NCBI GenBank assembly: GCA_024741835.1
Contig: JAENRP010000210.1
Coordinates: 44,975-57,078, forward strand
Source: Diplocarpon mali
Lineage: Eukaryota; Ascomycota; Leotiomycetes; Helotiales; Drepanopezizaceae
DNA: 12,104 nucleotides
Direction of reading: 5' to 3'
In this document: in pieces, positions 1 through 8,205 of the stretch
How the letters are laid out: every line of letters begins with the position of its first letter
How positions within the stretch are numbered: position 1 is the first letter of the stretch
Made by a program: the position numbers and the translations under genes
Notes under the pieces: generated by a model
The model's input: only the letters and a program-made list of their open reading frames with translations
Told to the model about the DNA's origin: nothing
Databases searched by the model: none

Positions 1-10
1 GTGTGCTTAC
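1..10 (-). other. 5' end of intron 2 of the CAX gene
   Basis: GTAAGC at 10-5 follows EHLTA plus one base (phase 1). Reading on would give S-K-H, unlike the hydrophobic or acidic continuation expected after EHLTA in this family, so a splice donor is the better reading. The acceptor lies outside the window. Confidence 0.7.
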
Positions 11-1165
11 TAGCAGTTAGATGCTCGGCGGCCTTCTCGACGATGGGTACAAGGATCAGACCCATGAAGGATTCAGAAACCCCGTAGTGCCGGACAACAG
101 GCTCTATCTGGTCAACGAGACCGATGGCAATCAGCGTGACGAGCGCTATAGAGATTGCGAGAGCAAGAATGCATTCGGTGAACGTCAGCTTGGGTTTGCG
201 GAGATCTTTGTGGCGATCTGCATCGATCCGCTCGTCGAATTCAAACAAGTCGTCGTAGAGACCGTGGTGAGTATGCATCTGGAACCAGACGTAGATGGCG
301 TACGCCACGATCAGTAGGATAGAGGCAATCCGGGAGATCATCAGCACTTTGTGATCTAGTTCCTCCCGCGATACGACCTCCGAGGAGTGGGACAGGGCGA
401 CGAAGAATGCGACGGGTACGGAGAGCCCTAGGCCACTATGGTGGGGTTAGTCTCAGAGTAATCATAAGGGGATGTCGAGGAGCCGAGTACGTACGCAGTC
501 AAAAGCAGCCCGCTGCCAACCTCACTGACAACATCGGAGAAACACTGCTCTTCTCTCTTCATGCCGCCTATGAAGAAGCACAAGCCCAGACAGAGGAGTA
601 AAGTCGCTAGTATAGATCCCAGAATTGCAGCTCGGATAACTGCAAATTGATTCGAGGTCAGCAGAACCATGAAGAGCACAATCTCCACGAGCGATCCGAG
701 CGTGGTTTCCAGCAGCACTCCGAACACCTTGGGCAACTTCCTGGCCAGCTCCTGGCCCGCAAACCCAATCAGATTCGCACATGGAACCATGGCAATGTAG
801 TTGAGAATGAAAACGAGCAGGGCGTGGTCTTTGTGGGAATACCGAACCACGATTGCGACGGGGACGACTGGCCACAGGATGTTGACTGCTCGCGAGGCGT
901 AGCTTGCGGAGAACCAGCAGATCTTGACGAAGTATATCGGATGAAACCCGCGGCGACCACTCTCGCCATCGGGTTTGATACCTTTGGTCAATTTATGGCC
1001 ATTGTGGTTGACAAGCTGGCCGGTGCTATTCGAGCTCGATCGACCTGCGTTCTTTTCCACGTCTGCCGGGTTGCCGGCGACGGTGGGGTAATCCCACGGC
1101 GGGCTCTGCTGGTTGACGTTCGCGGCTCCATTAGATCTGGAGTCTTGAGGGGAATCGCTGGTCAT
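1..1165 (-). CDS. CAX-family vacuolar-type cation/proton exchanger, 3' part missing (runs off left edge)
   Basis: Coding exons are 1165-495 and 435-11, giving 365 residues before a second intron opens at position 10. The family exchanges Ca2+ (sometimes Na+, K+ or Mn2+) for protons across the vacuolar membrane. The N-terminal 75 residues are hydrophilic and Ser/Asn-rich. Membrane segments are visible near residues 94-110, 115-137, 148-170, 177-201, 217-240 and 258-277, then an acidic/basic loop (284-304) and further segments from 307. The first alpha-repeat reads LETTLGSLVEIVLF, with Glu161; the second reads LILVPIVEKAAEHLTA, with Glu361 and His362. Family proteins are commonly 400 or more residues, so the last helices lie outside the window. 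The ATG at 1165-1163 has A at -3 and no better upstream start is seen. The alpha motifs deviate from canonical GNAVE/GNAAEH, so the ion carried is uncertain. Family assignment is strong; exact substrate is inference. Confidence 0.88.
436..494 (-). other. Intron 1 of the CAX gene (59 nt)
   Basis: The donor GTACGT lies at 494-489, a branch-point-like ACTAAC precedes the acceptor, and CATAG ends at 436. Splicing is phase 2: the split codon GC|T gives Ala224 and yields the smooth helix LLLTAGLGLSVPVAFF. Read unspliced, the frame hits a TAG just downstream, which could be mistaken for a premature stop. A competing acceptor CCTAG eight bases further gives the wrong frame. Confidence 0.9.
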
Positions 1166-1420
1166 GGTCGCGTGTGGTGTTGACGTGATGCTCCTGTGGA
1201 TTCGTGTTGCGCCTGGGAATTGACCGCCGATGCAGAATTTCGGGCAACAATCGTCGGTTTCCTTACCAGTCAGAGGTGAGGTTGCTGTGAGTCAGCAGGT
1301 TCGCAAGAGGGTAAATAGATCAGCGGTCCATCCTGTTGGTCTGGAAATGAAGTTTGTGAGAGAGTAAACGGTGGAAGCCGACGAGTCGAGGCTGACAAGC
1401 TTCATCTTATGAATGTTCCT
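1166..1420 (-). promoter_or_regulatory. Presumed promoter and 5' leader of the CAX gene
   Basis: This is the stretch immediately upstream of the CAX start codon. No clear TATA box is visible. GAGGCTGA at 1388-1395 (plus strand), about 225 nt upstream of the ATG, resembles the core of calcineurin-responsive Crz1/CrzA sites known upstream of calcium transporter genes. A single 7-8 base match is weak evidence and could be chance. Confidence 0.3.
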
Positions 1421-2678
1421 CCGGGTCAAGACAGATTAGTAACAGAGTTCGCGGGATGGCATAGCCCACATTCACCCAGTGGAGGATGGAATCCAAAGGG
1501 TGGGGCTATACGGTGACCCAAGCCACGACAGCAACGCAGCTCCATGTATGCGATGAGGCTACGACGCTATACTACTTCAACATGAATCTAATTCCACGCA
1601 GCGTAGTGAGTAAACGACTGTAGGGGTGGGATTACCCAGTCAAGCCCAGCATACTCCAGTCGGATCGTCACGGGTGGGGGAGAAGTTGCTCAGCATCTCT
1701 TGCATCAACGAGATGAATTTGTTCCGTCTCGAGCACGAGATAGTCTCAGGGAAAGCCAAACTTGCATGGGGGGGGATCTGCCGGGGCCTTTCGTACAGCG
1801 GTGACTCCCTTTTTTTCCTACTCTCGCAGGTGCCCAATCAACAAAGCCAGTATTACCTACGAGAGAGTTATCAAGGCTGCTGTTTCAAACCCAGTACTCG
1901 CACGCTTCAAGCTGGTATGCATAGCAAGAGGAGGCACGTCAACGTTGTCTTGATTACTTCGCAGAACGTGGGCTGTGGACCGGATGGTTTCCCGGCCATG
2001 CGGCTTCGGGAATACATACCTGGAATCACTCTGGATCATGGGAAATCAGTGACAGGATCCACCTATTGGGCGACAGGACAAGAAGAGCGGGTATCCTTTA
2101 CCTGGTGCTGTTTTCGTTCTCGACCATTTCTCTTACAGATCAACTGTCGATGAGACCCGACGGAAGTCTTGGACTCAGGCGCCGCTGGATCATGGCACGG
2201 AAACCGAAGCCTCCAAGATGCTGTGGCGTATTCAATGATTAGCCAGAGATCGCCAGAATCACAAGGGGTTGGAGGTCGAAGTGCCAGGCCCGTATTGCTG
2301 ATGTGGAGTAAAGGATGGCCGCTGGCAGCTCTGCCCCGTCATGCGTTGTTGGAACTCCTGCGGTCCCGTATATTACCCCAGCTCGCATCCGACGGATCCA
2401 TCCCCCCCTTTGATATTGACCACACGAAAACTGGAGCCGAGCTGGGCCCCAATGTGGGTAGGCTTGTGAGAGGGGATCCCCAGGAGGGGGGGGATCAAAT
2501 CAAGCCTTTGCTGTTCTCCGGGACTCGACCGTTATATTTAGACGAGATTCTACCTTTTCCTCGGGTTTCAGAGACCACGCAAGGCGTTGAAGTATATGGG
2601 AAAAAGGGCTGGTCTGGCTCACGCCACGTACGAGTACACGTCCCACGTCACGTTTCGCTACGGCAGACGATTCGTCCC

Positions 2679-2724
2679 GAGAGGACCCGAGGGGAACGAG
2701 AGGACCGAGAGGACCGAGAGGACC
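2679..2724 (+). repeat. 9-bp tandem minisatellite (GAGAGGACC)
   Basis: Three perfect head-to-tail units of GAGAGGACC occupy 2698-2724. They are preceded by one further perfect unit (2679-2687), an extra C, and a degenerate unit GAGGGGAAC. The length is a multiple of three, so the array stays open in several frames and gives repetitive R-T-E or E-D-R strings, which inflates the local open frames. It has no evident function. Confidence 0.85.
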
Positions 2725-2814
2725 GAAGACAGCACGCTCCACCGCTCCGTCACGTCACATAGCGGCGCTTGGCACGCCACGCCCCTCAGCCGCTTGGCCT
2801 TGCTTGGCTGTCCG

Positions 2815-2945
2815 GCTCTGATTGGCTGCGGCCCCACCTTTCCCCCCTCCAAGCATTTGCCAATATTTGCTTGTTCGTGCTTGTCTCTCTCCCCTTCTGC
2901 CGCCAGGAAGTCCGACCGGCCCACTTGTATATTACTCGTCTAAAT
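2815..2945 (+). promoter_or_regulatory. Promoter-like segment with CCAAT motifs and pyrimidine tract
   Basis: There is an ATTGG at about 2820 (CCAAT on the minus strand), a CCAAT near 2859, and a long C/T-rich tract (about 2875-2900), followed by TATATT near 2928. Such combinations are typical of fungal promoters and transcription starts. No plausible coding region follows within several hundred bases, so this may be an orphan promoter, part of a lost gene, or chance composition. Confidence 0.2.
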
Positions 2946-3600
2946 TTAGATCGGCTTGGTATCTACTTATAGATCTGATCTTGTGAGCTGGGCAGACTGC
3001 TGGCCAGCTCGAGGAGGCGGACGGGGAGAATCTATGAGGGGATCACGAACACCCATTTAACCAGCTGCCCTACCCCTGGGGCCAGGTCATCAATCTTAAT
3101 CTCCGGTCTGTCGTCAAAGGGGGCCGACGTGTTTGTTGATGTGACAACTTGATACTCGCCCCTGTATTGCCTGCCGCTCAGCTGGCTCGGGCCCTGGTCT
3201 TTCTCAACGTGTCGGCCGTTCAGGGGAACAAGTCTCAGTCACGGGAGTCGGACTCAGCCGAAGTAGAGCCGTATTTCTGGCCAAAGCACATCTGCTGGCG
3301 CAATCTGTTCTCACGGGGCTTGGAAGTGCAGTCAAGTGAAGCAAGCAAGCCTTTTGGCTTTAAGATTCTACTGAAGAACAAGGACTGTAGCCAGAGATTG
3401 CTAGCTTGTACGCTTTACCCTAGTTTCCTCGCAATCCTCAGGCTTTCGTCTGGGGGTATGTTGATAGTTGATAATTATTAAGTGAGATCTACATTGTGAA
3501 AACTCCGCTAGGGATCACCTTGAAATTTGCCATTGATTAACAGGAACTGAGTAATTCGCCTAGACTTGAGCCCTGACTAATGATAAGTGGACTCTACGTA

Positions 3601-3642
3601 ATACTTAGTATATGGGGAAATACTCTAAGGCTTTCTGTCTAT
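3601..3642 (+). repeat. Left terminal inverted repeat of Tc1-type copy 1
   Basis: This segment pairs with the reverse complement of 3841-3882 over 42 bases with four mismatches (A/G, A/C, T/C, A/G). The motif TCTAAGG sits at its centre and is shared with the ends of copy 2. Confidence 0.85.
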
Positions 3643-3682
3643 ATATACTAGATTCTTGGCAATGCTACTTTTATTGAATTCC

Positions 3683-3781
3683 TTAGTATTTTGTATAGCC
3701 ACCTTTTGCATTAATTACTGCTTTATATCTATTTAGCATTTCCCTAATCAAATCTCTAATTATCTCAACTGTTATTGATTC
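3683..3781 (-). pseudogene. C-terminal fragment of a Tc1-type transposase (copy 1)
   Basis: Thirty-two codons plus TAA read on the minus strand end in NRYKAVINAKGGYTKY. The close of the reading, I-R-x-L-I ... R-x-x-A-V-I-x-A-K-G-G-x-T-K-Y, is the typical C-terminal tail of Tc1/mariner transposases. A stop codon immediately precedes the fragment and the catalytic domain is absent, so no protein can be made. The assignment rests on recognition of this tail. Confidence 0.75.
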
Positions 3782-3840
3782 CTAAGCTTTAAGTACCCCC
3801 TATTGAAACCCTTGTATAAAAGAAAGTTCTAGTATAGCGC

Positions 3841-3882
3841 ATAGATAGAAAACCTTAGATTATTTCCCTATATACTAAGTAT
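3841..3882 (-). repeat. Right terminal inverted repeat of Tc1-type copy 1
   Basis: This is the partner of 3601-3642. On the minus strand it starts ATACTTAGTATATAGGG and ends in TTCTATCTAT. Confidence 0.85.
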
Positions 3883-3889
3883 ATACCCG

Positions 3890-4160
3890 AATGATATAAG
3901 TAATTAGTCTATAGCGAAATAATGTTACGACTCGCTCTCGAGCGTACAGAAGGCGAGAATCGAATGACGCTGACTGTATTGCCTCAAGAGGTACGCTATG
4001 TAATTGAGAAGAAAAGATGAAGAAGAAAAGAGAGTCTCTAGTAGAGCTCCTCCAGAATAAGTACAGGTGCTTCACTAGCGTGCACGTGATCCAGCCACCT
4101 TGCTACCTTAGCGGGCACCTGACTTCGTGCACCTGACCAACACGTGACATAACCGTTTAC
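3890..4160. other. Spacer between the two inverted Tc1-type copies
   Basis: No gene is visible. The segment is less AT-rich than its flanks. It contains two CACGTG palindromes (near 4083 and 4140) and a short direct repeat of GCACCTGAC (near 4115 and 4129). Whether these belong to another element's end is unclear. Confidence 0.4.
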
Positions 4161-4441
4161 GTAATGCGGCCGTAATAAATAATCTAAGGTTTTCTATCTA
4201 TACGCTATACTAGAACTTTCTTTTATATAAGGGTTTCGATAGGGGGTACTTGAAGTTTAGGAATTAATAATAGTTAAGATAATTAGAGATTTGATTAGGG
4301 AAATGCTAAATAGATATAGAGTAGTAATTGATGCAAAAGTTGGCTATATAAAATACTAAGGAATTTAATAAAAGCAGCATTGCTAAGAATCTAGTATATA
4401 TAGATAGGGAACCTTAGATTATTACGCCCTATACAAAGTAT
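4160..4441 (+). mobile_element. Internally deleted Tc1/mariner-type element (MITE-like), copy 2, inverted relative to copy 1
   Basis: From about 4180 to 4420 the plus strand matches the minus strand of copy 1 almost base for base, including the 5' remnant, the transposase tail and the 3' TIR with TATATATACTAGATTCT. The terminal repeats share (A)TAATCTAAGG at both ends, but the outermost 15-20 bases have diverged: the right tip reads ATACTTTGTATAGGGCG on the minus strand and the left tip is poorly preserved. Many differences from copy 1 are C/T or G/A changes. The left boundary is approximate. Confidence 0.8.
4261..4359 (+). pseudogene. C-terminal fragment of a Tc1-type transposase (copy 2)
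   Basis: Thirty-two codons plus TAA correspond residue for residue to the tail in copy 1, ending RYRVVIDAKVGYIKY. Gly to Val and Thr to Ile changes break the conserved GGxTKY close. Most substitutions are transitions. It is a non-coding relic. Confidence 0.75.
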
Positions 4442-4550
4442 ACCAATTCTAGTCTGTGCATCGATTCTATGGGTTTCTTTGCAGGGGGCTGTGTATACCG
4501 TGGTAAAGGGTAAAATCAAAGGTGCATTGGTGCTAGCTCGCTGCTATATA
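4442..4550. other. Short gap between Tc1-type copy 2 and long repeat copy A
   Basis: I see nothing recognisable: AT-rich DNA with no open frame of note and no match to the DNA left of repeat copy B. Confidence 0.4.
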
Positions 4551-5290
4551 TAATGGCTATTACGACACTTTTTCCCTTTAAAATGCTATTTTTTTTTCTA
4601 AAATATAAAGTATAAGCGGAAAATGCTATAGTTGGATTTTTATACAAGGGAAACTAGCTTAAAATCTCCTGATATATTTACTATTTAGCCTATTATACCA
4701 ATAAATCCTGATTCTTTGAATAAGAGTATAACCTATACCTCAACCGATAGTTATTCTCTTTAGGTCTGAGGTAAGTATATTCTTAAAAGGTGCTTTGATA
4801 AATAGAGTCGCCTTGGGTTCTCTATTCTAAGATAAGCCATTTACGCTTATATTAGCTATTTATTTTATTATTTCAAGCGCCTTATGGACCGGCGGCAGCT
4901 ACTGATTATAACCCTTCTTATTAACTTTATATGAGATTATCGAAATGTGACCTTTTTCTTTTCTCTACCTTCTATACTATAACTTACCTTTTTCCCTTCT
5001 ATGCCCTTTATTAAGCCTTTTCTTTAATTATAAGTATATATCCAAACAGCTCCAGGTATGCAAGTAAAGGTCGAAGGTAAGGGGTATTTACAAAAGAGGT
5101 AGTATAATGAAGAAATAAACTCATTCCTATATTTTCGAAAGTTCTAACTGTATTTGACTTAGGGCTTAATTGTTTCATAATCGAAAGGACTTAATCTCGA
5201 CTTCGCAGACTCTTAAAGAGTCTGCAGGTTCGTAGGAGACACCGCGTACAAATGTTAAGTCGTCGTCTCCCTATCACGACATTTAATATA
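4550..5290 (+). repeat. Long diverged direct repeat, copy A (LTR-like)
   Basis: Collinear similarity with copy B (7540-8435) runs through many anchors: AGAGTATAAC (4723 versus 7701), AAGATAAGCC, ATAACTTACC followed by TTATTAAGCC, GGTCGAAGGTAAGGGG versus GGCCGAGAGTAAGGGG, ACTTAATCTC, and ACACCGCGTACA near the end. Direct orientation and about 3 kb separation fit the two LTRs of one retroelement, but also two independent insertions of one repeat. TG/CA ends, a target duplication and a primer-binding site could not be fixed. This copy is the more AT-rich and probably more heavily mutated. No coding capacity. Confidence 0.7.
5205..5225. repeat. Perfect 10-bp inverted repeat inside copy A
   Basis: GCAGACTCTT and AAGAGTCTGC are separated by one A. 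The equivalent part of copy B (about 8357-8380) keeps CTACAG...GACTCTGCAG but the symmetry is broken. It is a potential hairpin of unknown significance. Confidence 0.7.
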
Positions 5291-7540
5291 CAACTAATAA
5301 TATAGATACCGATTCCTCTATCTCTATGAAAATTAAAGACTTGTGGTAATTATACAAGAACCAAAAGCTTTTATACTGATATCAATTGGACATGTGAAGG
5401 AAACGCAATAGAGATGTAAAGGGCTGTGATGACGTCACAAGAAGGCTATACAATGTGCTCTGTAGGTTGGTAAAATAGCAGCTTTGCTAAGTATCTCTAT
5501 CACATGGGTATACGCATAGACTGGAAATGATAGGTTATCATGCCTTGAACGAGGTACTATACACGTGGGTCAGTACACGTACCCCCATTCTTTCTATTTC
5601 TATTGGTTCCAATAGCCTCCTTCTGAAACTAGACTAGAACTGGAGCCGGTGTGGATAGTCTTCCAGGGTCATTAGCTAATCAATCTAGCTCATTTTATTC
5701 TATGGAAGTTTATATAGCTGTACTTTGCAAGGACTACAAGCATAATCTAACCATATCTGGACTTATACCATAAGACTAGCAAGGGCTGCTAACTTTAGGG
5801 GATAGTTCTTTCAACCTTTGGCCTAGCTGTTGTACAATTTAACATTTATTTGAGGGAGAGGGGGCAGGGTAAGTAATGAAGTTAATTTCCAATTTATTTA
5901 ACACTTGAGGCCCTATTTCGGTAGATAATCTACCAACTTCCTTGCACGGTTGAAAGTTAGCAACTTTTCTAGAAAGTTGAAAATTACATCACGACTAAAC
6001 TCTAGCGCTGATCTAAGCTAATAGCCTAGCCTATAAAGCTTGCATGCAACTGGGTGGAGAATTCATTTCGGTTTAAAGACCAAGTAAAATCTTCTGCTTG
6101 TTTATACCAACAAAAGTCCACATATTGTTTTATATTTATCAATAAAACTTTGTATCGATTTTGGAGTAAATATCTTATTGGACCAACTACTTGCTCGCGA
6201 AGGCCAGATGATAGAATTTCTAACTAAGAGGAGATAATAACGTGTAATGAGCTTAAAAAAGCCTATATACGATGTCATAATGCATAGTACAGTAGTGAAA
6301 ATCTGACGTTGGGTTTGTCTGATGCGAAAGGTCGGAGTAGTTGATAGAATATATCCTTTAGAGTAGCTTCCCTGTAACTAGCCGATTTATGAGCATACTA
6401 TCAACTTTCTGAAAACTTACTTAGCAACTATGACTTATCACTATATTCGGTTTACGGGGTTAGGATTAAATTTTTGTCGATTTTCAACTAGCTTTGCCGA
6501 AATGTTGTAAGAGAATCGTTACTCAAACAGGGCCTAATTTGCATTTGACAGAGCCATGTTATAGTCATTACATATTATTCATAGCATACTGTAGATAATT
6601 GTAAAATACACCCCGTGAGACGTTGGGCTTTCGGAAATCCCTAGCCATATATTCACGAACTGTGAAATATAAGACTTCAGCTATTCAACAAGATTCCCTT
6701 GGATCCAGGGCGCCCTCTTACAAGGCTGAGATAAGTATACCAACAAACAGTTTTAGCAATACCACAATTCAGTTTCGTGCTACAATTGAAGTTCCCTAGT
6801 TCTGCACAGGTACCGAGAGCCGCGATGAAGTTGTAGCCAGACTCCTGAGTGCTTCCCTGCTTCACTTCTGCCACGCATCGGCCGTCTGAAGTAAGTAATG
6901 GAGTCAACCACAGGCCGGGCACAAGCTGTTTAAGATCATTCCCTTGGATTGGAACTGGGGGCCGCAAAGCAAAGACAAAACGCCATCTCAGAGGCTAACT
7001 ATTGACATAGGAAACCTTTTCTTTAGAACTATCCTGATATGTCTAAGAAGTAAGACGGATATATTGCTAGGAATTAAACATTAAATCAACTCATTCTTAC
7101 ATTTAGCGAAAATGTAAGCTCCAGGAAGAACTCGGGTACCTAGAGATATGGAAAAAGGATTGTTGGGCCTAACTTTCATAGATTAGCCAGAATCGCCCGT
7201 ATTTCTGAATTTAAAAATCACTACTGAATAAGCGCTTTTATAGTTTCCTATACTCAATATAGAAAGCATTTGGAAATATTTCAAGCAGTACTGAAATCGT
7301 ACTAAAACGCAATGTGGAGGCTAGATTTGCCCCAAGTTCCAGATCAAGTATGTCAACTGCATACAAGGCAGCTCTCGCTTTCACCGTGCGCAGTTTTCCA
7401 GAGGTTAGCCGGAGCTTATGCCAGGGACGTTAAACCGCATCAGTTCGTTGAGCGATACTCCCTCTTATACTTTTACTCATTTTCTGGGCAAGCTCCATCT
7501 GTAATACAATTTAAAAGGCGCAAGCTTGCCTTGATAAGTA
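5290..7540. other. AT-rich stretch between the two long repeat copies, no gene
   Basis: Stop codons are dense in all frames and no reverse transcriptase, integrase, Gag or transposase motif was recognised. TGACGTCA (about 5430) and the short palindrome CTATTGG-TT-CCAATAG (about 5600-5615) are visible. A patch of higher GC content at about 6690-6970 interrupts the AT-rich background and has an open minus-strand frame without an ATG. If the flanking repeats are LTRs, this would be a heavily mutated or deleted internal region. Confidence 0.5.
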
Positions 7541-7551
7541 CTCTTTATCTT

Positions 7552-7725
7552 TTTTCCTTCTCACATGCTGTATCATTTCTTAACTATATAGTAGAAGCAG
7601 GAAATGCTACAATCGGACTAGGTAAAAGAGAAACTAGTATAAGAACTCTTTAAATTTAGTATTTAGTCTGTATATGTAAAAGACCTGACCTCCTTGGATT
7701 AGAGTATAACTTATACATTATACAA
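7552..7725 (+). repeat. First internal unit of repeat copy B
   Basis: It starts near CACATGCTGTAT and contains AGCAGGAAATGCTACAATCGG. It matches the start of copy A (about 4572-4740) and the extra unit at 8030-8205 in the same orientation, about 478 bp apart from the latter. Confidence 0.6.
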
Positions 7726-8029
7726 TAGTCATTTCCTTTTAATCCTAGTAAGTGAGTGTTTTCTTGGGGAAGTGCCTAAATAGATCAGAACAATTTCAGC
7801 TCCTTTACTTAAGATAAGCCCTCTTTGTTAATAGCCGCTAGTTATTTAATCATGTTAAGTGTCTTACTTATTAGCAGTAGCTATTTATTATAATATATTC
7901 AATAAGTTTAGCTTTTCAAGTACAATCTCTCAAGCTTTTAAGGGTTTGAAATATACCTTATCCTCCCTTTCTTTGTAAATTATAACTTACCTAACCCCTT
8001 GTGTCCCTTATTAAGCCCTGCTTTTTTCT

Positions 8030-8205
8030 TCTTTTAGCGTGCTGTGTAAGTTCTAAGCTACGTAGCACGAGCGGGAAACGCTGTAGTTGGATTAGGCACA
8101 AGGAGAAAAGTAGCATGAAAAACCCCTTGCAACTCAATATTCAGCCCATTGTACCCGGGCTTCTCGATTCCTCAAGCTCTGCCTTTGATCAAAAGTTTAT
8201 ATTAG
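8030..8205 (+). repeat. Extra internal unit of repeat copy B, least mutated version
   Basis: It contains AGCGGGAAACGCTGTAGTTGG followed by ATTAGGCACAAGG, matching the first unit. It keeps CG and CA steps where the other two copies read TG, TA or CA. It includes the perfect palindrome GCTACGTAGC (8057-8066) and a CCCGGG site. It probably reflects the sequence before mutation. Confidence 0.6.

Larger units (their letters stand above)
1420..3480. other. Intergenic region without a supported gene
   Basis: This stretch has moderate GC content, clearly higher than the DNA to its right. It contains two fairly long plus-strand open frames in one reading frame (1626-2153 and from 2154 to 2762) separated by a single TGA, but they lack ATG starts at their beginnings and their translations show no domain or motif I recognise. 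Homopolymer runs of G and C occur (around 1767, 2401, 2486). A 9-bp tandem repeat and a promoter-like segment are listed separately. I see no RNA gene here. Confidence 0.5.
3601..3882 (-). mobile_element. Internally deleted Tc1/mariner-type element (MITE-like), copy 1
   Basis: A 282-bp element bounded by 42-bp terminal inverted repeats (3601-3642 and 3882-3841) that differ at only four positions. The tips read ATACTTAGTATAT. A TA dinucleotide lies at each tip, consistent with the TA target of Tc1/mariner elements, although the exact boundary cannot be fixed. Reading on the minus strand, a short 5' remnant is followed by the last 32 codons of a Tc1-type transposase and then the 3' inverted repeat. 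It is non-autonomous because most of the transposase, including the DDE core, is absent. A second copy lies in opposite orientation about 280 bp to the right. Confidence 0.85.

Noticed and set aside
428..495. Premature TAG and frameshift in the exchanger gene
   Set aside because: A 59-nt intron (494-436) with good donor, branch point and acceptor removes the stop and restores the family reading in phase, so the gene need not be broken.
2679..2724. CRISPR-like or protein-coding repeat
   Set aside because: The units are only 9 bp with no spacers and no supporting gene. It is a simple minisatellite.
3149..3481. 110-codon plus-strand open frame downstream of the promoter-like segment
   Set aside because: It lacks an ATG at its beginning and has no recognisable motif or intron structure. 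It ends at the AT-rich boundary.
3601..4441. Interpretation as one foldback element with long inverted arms
   Set aside because: Each arm has its own pair of terminal inverted repeats, so two separate elements explain the structure better. The combined hairpin is a consequence of their orientation.
7312..7653. 113-codon plus-strand open frame
   Set aside because: It runs into repeat copy B, and its translation shows no motif and changes character at the repeat boundary. It is best read as chance.
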